From the NCBI GenBank assembly GCA_964633815.1, contig CAZWHW010000011.1:1-51051 (forward strand): 51,051 bases of DNA, given 5' to 3'. Under the pieces are notes generated by a model. That model saw only the letters and a list, made by a program, of their open reading frames with translations. It made no database searches and was not told the DNA's origin. The translations under genes were made by a program, and so were the position numbers. Positions 42,792-51,051 of the stretch are shown one piece after another (within the stretch, counting starts at the first letter, position 1; every line of letters starts with the position of its first letter). Source of the stretch: CALKZN01 sp964633815 (GTDB lineage: Bacteria; Pseudomonadota; Gammaproteobacteria; Arenicellales; Arenicellaceae).

Positions 42792-43802
42792 CTAGCGTAA
42801 TACTGCAGATTTATCCCAACTGAAATAACGTTGAGCTAACAAAATTAGTCGGTCTAATGCAAAACCAACAACACCAATCACAAGCACAGCAACAATAATT
42901 CGTGATAATGAATTTGAAGAACCGTTTTGGAATTCATCCCAAACAAATTTTCCAAGACCGGGGTTTTGTGACAACATTTCTGCTGCAATCAATACCATCC
43001 AACCCGTGGCTAAAGACAAACGCAAACCTGTAAAAATCATAGGAATTGATGCTGGCCATACGATTTTTCGAATTTCAGTAAACTTATTCAACTGGATGAC
43101 TCGACCAACATTCACTAAGTCTTTGTCAATATTAGCAACACCAACGGCAGTATTAATTAGTGTCGGCCATAAACAACACAAAGCAACTGTAAAACCAGAC
43201 ACCAAGAATGATTTTTCAAAAAATGGATCTGGACTGTCATAAACTGAAACTACTACCAAAGTAATCAATGGTAGCCATGCGAGCGGCGAGACCGGTTTAA
43301 AAATCTGAATCAATGGATTCATCGCCGCATAGACTCCGTCACTAAGACCACAAGCAATACCCAAAGGAATTGCAATGGCTGACGCAATCATAAAACCAAA
43401 GGCTACGGTTTTAAGACTGGTTAAAATCTGATCAAAGAAGGTTGGCTTGCCTGGATATTTACGCTTTTTAATGACAGCATTTGGGTCTTTTTCCAACTTG
43501 GCGGCATTGCGTTTTTCCTGACGTTCATTGAATCCTACTTCTTTAGCGCGTTCAGCTTTGTGTTCATCAACCAAGGTTCCAGCGGCTTGAAAAACGGCTT
43601 GTGGTCCTGGGAATTGCCCTAACGATGTCTTAATACTGCTGGCAGCAACTGACCAAAAAAATAAGAATGCAACGATACCAATAACAGGATAAACAACCAC
43701 ATTCACAAAATTCTTTTTGAATGCTTTCAGGAAACCTTCAAGCATTGCAGGCATTACTTGCTTGCCGCTTAATGTATCCGCACTCGCTACTGAGTTTGAC
43801 AT
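42792..43802 (-). CDS. nrtB: Nitrate-type ABC transporter permease
   Basis: A 336-residue permease of the binding-protein-dependent family with about six helices and the EAA-type loop (LRLSLATGWMVLIAAEML region). The start is the ATG at 43802, where AGGAG lies 9 nt upstream; a longer reading from 43826 is rejected. A charged segment of about 40 residues (KAERAKEVGFNERQEKRNA and following) lies between the first helix and the next, making the protein longer than the usual 280 residues. It follows nrtA by 93 nt with a strong hairpin in between. Confidence 0.9.
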   Translation of the reverse strand: MSNSVASADTLSGKQVMPAMLEGFLKAFKKNFVNVVVYPVIGIVAFLFFWSVAASSIKTSLGQFPGPQAVFQAAGTLVDEHKAERAKEVGFNERQEKRNAAKLEKDPNAVIKKRKYPGKPTFFDQILTSLKTVAFGFMIASAIAIPLGIACGLSDGVYAAMNPLIQIFKPVSPLAWLPLITLVVVSVYDSPDPFFEKSFLVSGFTVALCCLWPTLINTAVGVANIDKDLVNVGRVIQLNKFTEIRKIVWPASIPMIFTGLRLSLATGWMVLIAAEMLSQNPGLGKFVWDEFQNGSSNSLSRIIVAVLVIGVVGFALDRLILLAQRYFSWDKSAVLR

Positions 43803-43853
43803 AATAATTCTCTCCTCTCGTTTCAATACTGCTAAATCTATTCAACGATGAAT

Positions 43854-43881
43854 CCTGGAGCTGCCAGCTTGCAACTCCAGG
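43854..43881 (-). other. Intercistronic hairpin between nrtA and nrtB
   Basis: On the minus strand CCTGGAGTTGC pairs with GCAGCTCCAGG over 11 bp (one U-G wobble) around loop AAGCTG. No T run follows, so it is better read as an RNA-processing or stabilising element that keeps the binding-protein message more abundant than the permease message. Confidence 0.6.
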
Positions 43882-43895
43882 AAACAAAAGCCGTC

Positions 43896-45266
43896 CTATA
43901 GAACTTCTTTCTTCAAACCAATTGTAAATTTTTCAAGATATTCATTCGGCTTAGCACCGTCGAATGAAACACCATCAATGAATTCAGTTTGTTCTGGTTT
44001 GAAACCTGTTTCAGTTGCAAAATCTGGAAACTCTGCTGCTTTGAACTTACCTTCTTTCATAAGCTCTTCAGCTGCTGCTTGGTAGATATCAGCACGATAG
44101 ACTTTCTTCGCAACATCTTTGTACCAATCATCTGATTTAGGCTCTGAAATTTGACCCCAACGACGCATTTGCGTTAAGTACCAAATAGCATCTGATTGAT
44201 ATGGATATGTCGCGTTATAACGGAAGAACACGTTGAAATCAGGAATCGCACGTTTGTCGCCTTTTTCATACTCAAATGTACCTGTCATGGAGTTTGCGAT
44301 AACGTCGAAATCTGCACCAACATAGTTAGGTTGAGACAAAATTTTCACTGCTGCAATACGATTAGCGTTGTCATTCTCATCCAACCAACGCGCTGCACGG
44401 ATCATTGCTTTTACCAAACGAATAGTAGTGTTTGGATATTTTTCAGTGAATTCTTTAGTCACACCGAATACTTTCTCTGGATTATTTTTCCAGATTTCAT
44501 AATCGGTAATTACTGGCACACCAATACCTTTGAATACTGCTTGTTGGTTCCATGGCTCACCAACGCAGTAACCATGAATCGTACCCGCTTCCAATGTTGC
44601 AGGCATTTGTGGTGGCGGTGTTACAGACAATAATGCTTGAGCATCGATCGTGCCTGAAGTGTCACCTTTATGCGGTGCATAGTAACCTGGGTGAATTCCA
44701 CCAGCTGCTAACCAATAACGTAACTCATAGTTATGAGTCGAAACTGGGAAAACCATACCCATTTTGAACTGATCACCATTCGCGTTCATTTCATCAACAA
44801 TTGGCTTCAAATAGTCAGCCTTAATAGGATGAACTGGCTTGCCATTTTCAACTGGCACGTTTTTCTTCATTTTTTCCCAAATTTCATTAGAAACCGTAAT
44901 ACCATTACCATTCAAATCCATTGAGAAAGGCGTGACGATATCAGCCTTAGTACCATAACCAATAGTCGCAGCTAACGGTTGACCTGCTAGCATATGAGCA
45001 CCATCAAGCTGGCCACTAATAACACCGTCTAATAATACTTTCCAGTTTGCTTGCGCTTCAATGGTGACAAACAAGCCTTCATCTTCAAAATAGCCATTCT
45101 CAAACGCAATCGCGATTGGCGCCATATCTGTCAACTTAATAAAGCCAAACTTTAAGTCTTCTTTCTCTGGCGGGCCGACTTCTGCCATTGCAGACGTTGC
45201 GACCGATAAGCCAAGAGACAACAAACTTAGTTTTGCAACTGATTTCAGTGTTTTTTTCCCAAACAT
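43896..45266 (-). CDS. nrtA: Nitrate-type ABC transporter substrate-binding protein
   Basis: A 456-residue periplasmic binding protein of the NrtA/CmpA family. A Sec signal with ATSAMAEV cleavage region opens it. The domain LKFGFIKLTDMAPIAIAFENG and LDGAHMLAGQPLAATIGYG is diagnostic for the family, as is GTIHGYCVGEPWNQQAVF. Family members bind nitrate, nitrite or bicarbonate; the sigma54 promoter, NtrC site and neighbouring ANTAR gene favour nitrate or nitrite by context. It is the first gene of the operon. Confidence 0.92.
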   Translation of the reverse strand: MFGKKTLKSVAKLSLLSLGLSVATSAMAEVGPPEKEDLKFGFIKLTDMAPIAIAFENGYFEDEGLFVTIEAQANWKVLLDGVISGQLDGAHMLAGQPLAATIGYGTKADIVTPFSMDLNGNGITVSNEIWEKMKKNVPVENGKPVHPIKADYLKPIVDEMNANGDQFKMGMVFPVSTHNYELRYWLAAGGIHPGYYAPHKGDTSGTIDAQALLSVTPPPQMPATLEAGTIHGYCVGEPWNQQAVFKGIGVPVITDYEIWKNNPEKVFGVTKEFTEKYPNTTIRLVKAMIRAARWLDENDNANRIAAVKILSQPNYVGADFDVIANSMTGTFEYEKGDKRAIPDFNVFFRYNATYPYQSDAIWYLTQMRRWGQISEPKSDDWYKDVAKKVYRADIYQAAAEELMKEGKFKAAEFPDFATETGFKPEQTEFIDGVSFDGAKPNEYLEKFTIGLKKEVL

Positions 45267-45347
45267 CGTTTTCTACCTCAAAATATAAAATAAGAACAAA
45301 CAATAAATTTTATTTGCTCACCAAATCTTTCCTCCACTGAAGCCTTT

Positions 45348-45363
45348 AGCACAAGGCGTGCCA
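45348..45363 (-). promoter_or_regulatory. Sigma54 promoter of nrtABD
   Basis: TGGCACGCCTTGTGCT on the minus strand matches the sigma54 consensus at TGGCACG and at TGC, with the -24 GG and -12 GC exactly 12 nt apart. The start near 45337 gives a 70-nt leader before nrtA. Confidence 0.82.
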
Positions 45364-45425
45364 ACTTTTAATTGCTTTATAAATTAGTCTTAAAAAGAGG
45401 GGGAAAAGCTCGATTCTTACTGTCT

Positions 45426-45442
45426 TGCACCGCAGAAGTGCA
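45426..45442. promoter_or_regulatory. NtrC-type enhancer site upstream of nrtABD
   Basis: TGCAC and GTGCA are separated by exactly 7 nt, the NtrC dyad. The centre is about 97 nt upstream of the predicted sigma54 start, a normal enhancer distance. The rest of 45267-45585 holds no gene; it is the divergent promoter region of nrtA and trpS. Confidence 0.78.
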
Positions 45443-45585
45443 AGAAAAACACTTCTTGCTTTATTTTCGATGCAGCCTGATGACAATAGAATTAAAATTT
45501 AGGAGATGAATCAAACAGCGACAGCCACGCGAAAATATTTTATGATTCGCCCTCTAACTCAGCTGATTTAATTTACAAAACTCTT

Positions 45586-46614
45586 ATGACTATAAAAGCT
45601 TCTGATTCTTTTGCAGACATTGTCCTTACTGGTGACCGTCCAACTGGGAAATTACATCTTGGGCATTATGTAGGCTCCTTGCAAAATCGTTTAAAACTGC
45701 AAGAAGAATATACGCAATACGTCATGATTGCCGACGTACAAGCCTTAACTGATAACTTCGATAATGTCAGTAAAATTCAAGATAATGTTTTAGAAGTCGC
45801 CATTGATTACCTATCTGTTGGTTTATCACCTGAGAAAACCACTATTTTTGTGCAGTCGCACATTCCTGAATTATATGAACTGACCGTATATTTTTTAAAT
45901 TTGGTGACCGTTAGTCGCTTACAACGCAATCCAACAGTTAAAGAAGAAATCAAACAAAAAGGCTTTGAAGCAAGTATTCCAGCCGGTTTTTTTGTTTACC
46001 CTGTATCCCAAGCAGCCGATATCACCTTTGCTAAAGCAACCAAAATCCCTGTCGGCGATGATCAATTGCCAATGATTGAACAAACCAATGAAATCATCCG
46101 CCGCTTCAACAAACTCTACGGTAAAACTGTTTTTCCAGAAGTCGAAGCATTGCTTTCAACAAAGTCACGTCTAGTAGGCATTGATGGTAAAGGCAAAATG
46201 AGCAAATCGCTTGGCAATAGCATTACCATTTCAGCCTCTCCCGATGAAATAAAAAAAGCCGTACAAAAAATGTACACCGACCCGGACCATTTACGAGTAG
46301 AAGACCCAGGTAAAATAGAAGGCAATGTGGTGTTCACCTATCTGGATATTTTCGATCCCGACCAAGAGGAACTCGCCGAACTAAAAGCACACTATCAACG
46401 TGGCGGGCTTGGTGACATGGTGCTTAAACGTCGCCTGATTGATATTTTAGTTGAACACTTCGCTCCTGCGCGTGAAAAACGCGCGGAGTTGGAGCAAGAC
46501 AAACAATATGTTTTACAGCTACTCAACCAAAATGGAGAAAAGATGCGAGCAATTGCCGCCAACACCCTCGATGAAGTTCGCTCTGCGATTGGTTTAGGCG
46601 ATTTAAAACTCTAA
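45586..46614 (+). CDS. trpS: Tryptophanyl-tRNA synthetase
   Basis: A 342-residue class I synthetase charging tRNA-Trp. TGDRPTGKLHLGHYVGSL holds the HIGH-type motif and KGKMSKSLGNS the KMSKS motif. The middle VGDDQLPMIEQTNEI is a TrpRS feature. Length is slightly above E. coli TrpS (334). It diverges from the nrt operon and is followed by greB with a 24-nt spacer. Confidence 0.96.
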   Translation: MTIKASDSFADIVLTGDRPTGKLHLGHYVGSLQNRLKLQEEYTQYVMIADVQALTDNFDNVSKIQDNVLEVAIDYLSVGLSPEKTTIFVQSHIPELYELTVYFLNLVTVSRLQRNPTVKEEIKQKGFEASIPAGFFVYPVSQAADITFAKATKIPVGDDQLPMIEQTNEIIRRFNKLYGKTVFPEVEALLSTKSRLVGIDGKGKMSKSLGNSITISASPDEIKKAVQKMYTDPDHLRVEDPGKIEGNVVFTYLDIFDPDQEELAELKAHYQRGGLGDMVLKRRLIDILVEHFAPAREKRAELEQDKQYVLQLLNQNGEKMRAIAANTLDEVRSAIGLGDLKL

Positions 46615-46638
46615 TCGAATACCACCAAAACAACACCT

Positions 46639-47139
46639 ATGTCTCGTTGGCGCGAACCACAACCCAAATCAACGGCAGTCATCACCCCTGAAGGCTATGC
46701 CATGCTCAATAATGAGCTGAAAAGCTTGTGGGTGAAACGCAAAGAAGTGAATGCAGCACTTAGCGCAGCAGCAGCAGAAGGAGACCGCTCAGAAAATGCG
46801 GAATATATTTACCGCAAAAAACAACAAGGCGAAATTGATCGAAAAATCCGTTATCTACAAAAACGCTTGCCCGACCTACGTGTGATTGACCAAATTGCTA
46901 ACAAAGAGCAAATCTTCTTTGGTGCCTATGTTGAACTGGAACAAGATGATGGTGTGATTGTGGAATATCGCATTGTCGGGCCCGACGAAACTAATGCTGA
47001 TAAAGGTTGGATCAGTATTGATTCTCCACTGGCAAAAGCATTATTAAAGAAACACGTTGATGATGAAGTCAGCTTCAACTTAGCTGGCAAAAAAAATACC
47101 TACTGTATCAACAAAATAAATTACGCATCATTCCGTTAA
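46639..47139 (+). CDS. greB: Transcription elongation factor GreB
   Basis: A 166-residue factor that stimulates RNA cleavage by backtracked RNA polymerase. The N-terminal coiled coil carries GDRSENAEYIYRKKQQGEI, with the acidic tip D-x-x-E-N conserved, and the C-terminal FKBP-like domain follows. ITPEGYAMLNNELKSLW and KKQQGEIDRKIRYLQKRL separate it from GreA. It lies between trpS and yheS. Confidence 0.95.
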   Translation: MSRWREPQPKSTAVITPEGYAMLNNELKSLWVKRKEVNAALSAAAAEGDRSENAEYIYRKKQQGEIDRKIRYLQKRLPDLRVIDQIANKEQIFFGAYVELEQDDGVIVEYRIVGPDETNADKGWISIDSPLAKALLKKHVDDEVSFNLAGKKNTYCINKINYASFR

Positions 47140-47170
47140 TAGCAACAATCTAAATTCGCTAAATGATCTT

Positions 47171-49102
47171 ATGATTCAATTTGACAGTCTAAGTATTCGC
47201 CGCGGAGAAAACATGCTTTTTGATGGCGCCAGCTTTCAAGTGCATCCTGGGCAAAAGATTGGCCTGACAGGAGCTAACGGTTGTGGCAAATCCAGCTTAT
47301 TCGCTGCGCTATTAGGTGACATCACAATTGATAAAGGTGATGTCAAAATTCCAAAAGATTGGGTGATAGCACATGTTGCTCAAGAAGCACCCGCCGATAA
47401 TCAAGCTGCCATTGAACATGTATTGGATGGCGACTCTGAATGGCGTGAACTACACCAAAAAATTCAAGACACAGAACATCCACGTTACTTAAGCTATCAA
47501 AACCGATATGAAGAAATTGATGGTTATGCAGCTAAAGCTCGCGCTGCACAATTATTAAGCGGCCTTGGCTTCAAGAGCGGTGACACCGACAAACCAGCCA
47601 AGCAATTTTCTGGTGGTTGGCGGGTGCGTTTAAATGTTGCGAAAGCATTGATGTGTCGCTCTGACTTACTTTTGTTAGATGAACCTACCAACCATCTCGA
47701 TTTAGACGCTGTTTTATGGCTGGAGCGTTGGCTGCGTTCCTATTCAGGCACTTTGCTGTTAATAGCGCATGATCGTGATTTTTTAGATGGATTAACAACA
47801 CATACACTGCATATTGAGCATCAAAAAGCGCAATTACACAAAGGCAACTATTCTGCGTTTGAAAAAATCCGCGCAGAACAATTGGCAAACCAACAATCCG
47901 CTTTTGTTAAACAGCAAAAACAAATTGCTCACATGCAAGACTTTGTCCGTCGCTTCAAAGCTAAAGCCACTAAAGCCAAGCAAGCGCAAAGCCGCTTAAA
48001 AGCGCTGGAGAAAATGGAAGTTATTTCTGCTGCACATGTAGATTCACCCTTTAACTTTTCCATTCCAGACCCAGAGAAAAATCCCAGCCCTTTATTAAGT
48101 GTCCATCAAGCCAGCATTGCTTATGATGGCAAAACTATTGTCGAAGATGTCGACTTTGCCATGGCTCCGGGGGAACGTGTGGGCCTAATTGGACCCAACG
48201 GTGCGGGCAAATCCACAGTGATAAAAATGTTAGCTGGTGAAACCAAACTTGCCAGTGGCAATTATCATTCCGCCAAAGAGATCAATATTGGTTATTTTGC
48301 CCAACATCAAATTGAACAATTGCGCATGAATGAGACTCCCTATGAGCATTTGAAGCTCTTAGATATGCAAACTAATAATGGCAATGCTACCGACAATCAA
48401 CTGCGTCGTTATTTAGGTAGTTTTGGCTTTATTGGCAATAAAGCCACCAGCAAAGTTGAACCATTTTCAGGCGGCGAGAAGTCTCGCCTAGCACTAGCGC
48501 TTATATGCTATCAACGCCCAAATTTATTACTACTAGATGAACCAACCAACCATTTAGACTTGGAAATGCGACAAGCGCTAGCGTCAGCTTTGCAAGAATA
48601 TTCAGGAGCAGTAGTTTTGGTTTCACACGATCGACACTTGCTTAAGGTCAATTCTGACAAACTCATTTTGGTTGCCAATGGCAAAGCCAGTGAATTTCAA
48701 GGCAGTGTTGATGACTATCCCAAGTGGCTCGCAAAACACAATAAAGGCAAAGAACTGACATTCAACGAACCATCAGCAAACAACACTCCGAGTAATTATC
48801 AACAAGGCAACAGCGCTGCTGCAAAAAAAGAACAAAAACGCTTAGCAGCTGAAAAACGTAAAGCACTACAACCATTATCTGATAAGGTTAAACGTGCTGA
48901 GCGAGTGATTGAAAAGCTCGATAATGAGAAAAATACTATTGAAGAAAAGTTAGCTGACGCCAACATCTACAATGACGAAAATAAAGAACTACTTAAGCAG
49001 TTACTTACAGATCAAGCCTACATCCAAAAAGAGCTAGACCAAGCTGAGAACGACTGGATGGAAGCCAGTGAAGCACTAGAGGAGGCACAGAATGCGAGCT
49101 AA
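47171..49102 (+). CDS. yheS: ABC-F family ATPase YheS
   Basis: A 643-residue soluble protein with two ABC domains and no membrane part, acting on ribosomes by family analogy. Domain 1 has GANGCGKSS, FSGGWRVR and LLLLDEPTNHLDLD; domain 2 has GPNGAGKST, FSGGEKSR and LLLLDEPTNHLDLE. The linker includes the family AKATKAKQAQSRLKALEKM arm. A C-terminal coiled coil of about 90 residues follows residue 545. Motifs and spacing match YheS rather than EttA or Uup. Confidence 0.94.
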   Translation: MIQFDSLSIRRGENMLFDGASFQVHPGQKIGLTGANGCGKSSLFAALLGDITIDKGDVKIPKDWVIAHVAQEAPADNQAAIEHVLDGDSEWRELHQKIQDTEHPRYLSYQNRYEEIDGYAAKARAAQLLSGLGFKSGDTDKPAKQFSGGWRVRLNVAKALMCRSDLLLLDEPTNHLDLDAVLWLERWLRSYSGTLLLIAHDRDFLDGLTTHTLHIEHQKAQLHKGNYSAFEKIRAEQLANQQSAFVKQQKQIAHMQDFVRRFKAKATKAKQAQSRLKALEKMEVISAAHVDSPFNFSIPDPEKNPSPLLSVHQASIAYDGKTIVEDVDFAMAPGERVGLIGPNGAGKSTVIKMLAGETKLASGNYHSAKEINIGYFAQHQIEQLRMNETPYEHLKLLDMQTNNGNATDNQLRRYLGSFGFIGNKATSKVEPFSGGEKSRLALALICYQRPNLLLLDEPTNHLDLEMRQALASALQEYSGAVVLVSHDRHLLKVNSDKLILVANGKASEFQGSVDDYPKWLAKHNKGKELTFNEPSANNTPSNYQQGNSAAAKKEQKRLAAEKRKALQPLSDKVKRAERVIEKLDNEKNTIEEKLADANIYNDENKELLKQLLTDQAYIQKELDQAENDWMEASEALEEAQNAS

Positions 49103-49523
49103 TTTACAGACAAGCTCTATAGTCAGCTTATTTGTGTTGATCACTGCCTTATTGATTTTAAGTGCGTATTTAGCATTGCCTGATAAATTACAGCCATTCA
49201 CTAGTGATGGCTGTAGTGCCTTTCCTGACGGCAATGCCTTTACGCAAGTCCACTGGAAAAGGTGCTGCACTGTACACGATTTAGCCTATTGGCAAGGTGG
49301 CACTTATGAACAGCGTTTGCAAGCTGATATTGCATTAGAACAATGTGTCGCAAATATTGGCGAACCAGAAATAGCTAAACTGATGCTGACGGGAGTTCGC
49401 GTTGGTGGCAGTCCCTATTTACCAACAAGTTTTCGCTGGGGCTACGGTTGGAAATACCCAAGACTTTACAAATCATTATCATCTGAAGAACTGCAGCTTG
49501 TGAAGCAATTAATTAATCAGTAA
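49092..49523 (+). CDS. Secreted phospholipase A2-like protein
   Basis: A 143-residue protein. The N-terminal helix at about residues 10-29 is a signal or anchor. The mature part contains SDGCSAFPDG, then RCCTVHDLAYWQGG with H62-D63, the His-Asp pair of the phospholipase A2 fold, and cysteines C41, C58, C59 and C85 that could form disulfides. Actual lipase activity is not proven for this bacterial group. It begins inside the end of yheS (11-nt overlap), where GAGGAGG gives it a strong ribosome site, so translation is probably coupled. Confidence 0.7.
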   Translation: MRANLQTSSIVSLFVLITALLILSAYLALPDKLQPFTSDGCSAFPDGNAFTQVHWKRCCTVHDLAYWQGGTYEQRLQADIALEQCVANIGEPEIAKLMLTGVRVGGSPYLPTSFRWGYGWKYPRLYKSLSSEELQLVKQLINQ

Positions 49524-49699
49524 ACACATTAAGCCTTATATACACTAGCTAGACTTTTGTAAATAGCAACAAGATTCGCTAGCTCCTTAATTTTCTTACT
49601 GCTTTAACTTGCATAGCTATAATTAGTCAAGCAAGAGAAAGAAAAATATACGCACAAAGGTCTTTATTAAGTAACGATACAGATCTCAGTAATTTCCCT

Positions 49700-51051
49700 A
49701 TGCGCCGAATTAATACCTTTAAACCTTTGGTTTTCTTTTTCCTAACATTTATTTCTATATGTTTGTTTGCAAGCCCAACCATTGCTCAAGATCAATCTAA
49801 ACAGGTCAACACACCTATTTCTGAATCAACTACTGAATCTACTACTGAAGAAATTAACTTTGCTTTTCATTTTCTAACGATTTTGACGGAAAGCGAACTA
49901 AGTCAAACGACTGCTTCAATGGAAGTGATTGCAGCAAATTGGCATCGAGGTTTGTTGCCAATGGCACTGGAAACATTTTCTTATGGATCTTCAAATCCGC
50001 ATCGAGCTGAACTAGCAACATTGATCCAACAAGAAATGGGTATATTAATTGGCTTCTCAACAGAGGACTGGTACAAAAATTTATGGACTAGCAAAGGCTT
50101 CGAAGCTGACCCAAGCTATCATCTATTCAAAGCGTTTTTATATCGTAATATTGATGAGCGCTTTGAACACTATTTTCGCAATCGTGAAGATCAAACGCGC
50201 ATTCGTTTAGATGAAGTGCAATGGGGAGGTGTTGTCCAAGACGGGATCCCACCGCTACATAATCCAAAAATGATTTCTGTAAAAGAAGCAACTTACCTTG
50301 GTGATGATAACATTGTGTTTGGAATCGAAATCAATGGTGATGCTCGTGCCTATCCAAAACGAATTCTTGCTTGGCATGAAATGTTCACTGATACCATCGG
50401 TGGTGTGGATATTGCCGGTGTTTATTGCACATTATGTGGCACCGTCATCCCTTTCAAAACTGAACACAAAGGGAAAAAATATCAGCTTGGTACTAGCGGT
50501 TTTTTATATCGTTCCAACAAGCTAATGTATGATCAAGCAACTCAAACACTTTGGAGCACGACACGAGGAACACCAGTGATTGGCCCTCTCGTCGATCAAG
50601 GTATTGAACTTGAATATGAAGCAGTGGTAACCACTACTTGGGGAGAATGGAAAAAGCGTCACCCGAACTCTACCGTACTTTCACTTAATACTGGTCATCG
50701 TCGCGACTATGGTGAAGGGGCTGCTTATAACGAATATTTTAGTACCGACACATTAATGTTTAAAACACCTTTTGAGGATGATCGGCTTAAAAATAAACAA
50801 GAAATTCTTGCTCTGCGCTTCCCAGCAGCACCAAATCAGCAATTAGCGATCGATACTGATTTTCTGAGTAAAAATCCGTTGTATGAAAACCGTATCGGTG
50901 CGCAAAAATTTATTGTATTAACTGATACATCCGGTGCAAATCGCGTTTTCGACCCACAGGATAAAAAATTCACAAACTATGACGGTGATTCAATCATTAC
51001 CGACAGCACCGGTCAAAAATGGACAGTCAATGAAAGCAACCTGATTGCTGC
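49700..51051 (+). CDS. DUF3179 domain-containing protein (runs off right edge)
   Basis: An open frame of 450 codons from the ATG at 49700 to the window edge, without a stop. A signal peptide (FFLTFISICLFASPTIAQ region) opens it. The family core is visible: VQWGGVVQDGIPPLHNPKM, then DARAYPKRILAWHEM and VYCTLCGTVIPF with a CXXC pair around residues 243-246, later FLYRSNKLMYDQATQTLWS. DUF3179 function is unknown. A TATAAT box lies at 49617-49622 upstream without a good -35. It is plausibly periplasmic; the C-terminus lies outside the window. Confidence 0.82.
   Translation, partial: MRRINTFKPLVFFFLTFISICLFASPTIAQDQSKQVNTPISESTTESTTEEINFAFHFLTILTESELSQTTASMEVIAANWHRGLLPMALETFSYGSSNPHRAELATLIQQEMGILIGFSTEDWYKNLWTSKGFEADPSYHLFKAFLYRNIDERFEHYFRNREDQTRIRLDEVQWGGVVQDGIPPLHNPKMISVKEATYLGDDNIVFGIEINGDARAYPKRILAWHEMFTDTIGGVDIAGVYCTLCGTVIPFKTEHKGKKYQLGTSGFLYRSNKLMYDQATQTLWSTTRGTPVIGPLVDQGIELEYEAVVTTTWGEWKKRHPNSTVLSLNTGHRRDYGEGAAYNEYFSTDTLMFKTPFEDDRLKNKQEILALRFPAAPNQQLAIDTDFLSKNPLYENRIGAQKFIVLTDTSGANRVFDPQDKKFTNYDGDSIITDSTGQKWTVNESNLIA

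Noticed and set aside
49600..49630. Promoter of the DUF3179 gene from TATAAT at 49617-49622
   Set aside because: The -10 box is good but no -35 hexamer with acceptable match lies 16-18 nt upstream, so it is mentioned only in the gene entry.

Overview
The window is a 51-kb stretch of an AT-rich (roughly 40% GC by eye) gammaproteobacterial chromosome. The gene content (fabA-fabB, cmoA-cmoB, coq7, argC next to bactofilin and erpA, tyrS beside an M23 peptidase and anmK, greB, yheS) is typical of Gammaproteobacteria. The low GC and the nitrate, cytochrome and dCTP-deaminase genes would fit a Thiotrichales or Piscirickettsiaceae-like marine lineage, but that placement is inference. No rRNA, tRNA, CRISPR array or insertion sequence was recognised. 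Two 100-N scaffold gaps interrupt the sequence, at 32623-32722 and 41534-41633.

Region 1 (1-6.6 kb, all minus strand) holds tyrS, a glycosyltransferase-like gene, a flippase-like/TolB-propeller fusion, a VTC-domain protein, a DUF4956 membrane protein and the first part of a CotH-like protein. The last three form a recurring CotH-DUF4956-VTC association; the upstream envelope genes make this a possible surface or polyphosphate-related module. Region 2 (6.7-20.9 kb) is mostly housekeeping: cell-wall recycling (M23 peptidase, anmK), Fe-S assembly (erpA), bactofilin, argC, HIT and SDR proteins, ribosomal proteins L13/S9, coq7, heme A synthase, fabA/fabB and an AEC transporter. The 15.8-16.3 kb intergenic stretch contains a convincing candidate small RNA on the minus strand, with a sigma70 promoter and a strong terminator. 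Region 3 (21-32.4 kb) holds cmoAB, a sulfotransferase, ilvI-ilvH behind a complete valine-rich attenuator with leader peptide, a long-form dCTP deaminase with an RraA-like gene, and gcvT-gcvP behind a tandem glycine riboswitch.

Region 4 (33-45.5 kb, mostly minus strand) is the most unusual part. Reading with transcription, it has a nitrate-type ABC transporter (nrtA-nrtB-nrtD) behind a sigma54 promoter and an NtrC site, then an ANTAR-domain (NasT-like) antiterminator broken by an assembly gap. Next comes a second sigma54-type promoter followed by a leader terminator. The downstream operon encodes a NirB-like FAD/NAD(P)H-[2Fe-2S] reductase fused to a di-heme b membrane domain, an 11-heme cytochrome c, a DUF3365 heme lipoprotein, a shortened c5-type cytochrome, a truncated globin and a ferredoxin-type reductase; mobA faces it. 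The set looks like a nitrogen-regulated redox chain able to carry NAD(P)H electrons across the membrane. No nitrate or nitrite reductase catalytic subunit is visible in the window.

Region 5 (45.6-51 kb, plus strand) carries trpS, greB, yheS, a phospholipase-A2-like secreted protein and an incomplete DUF3179 protein running off the right edge.
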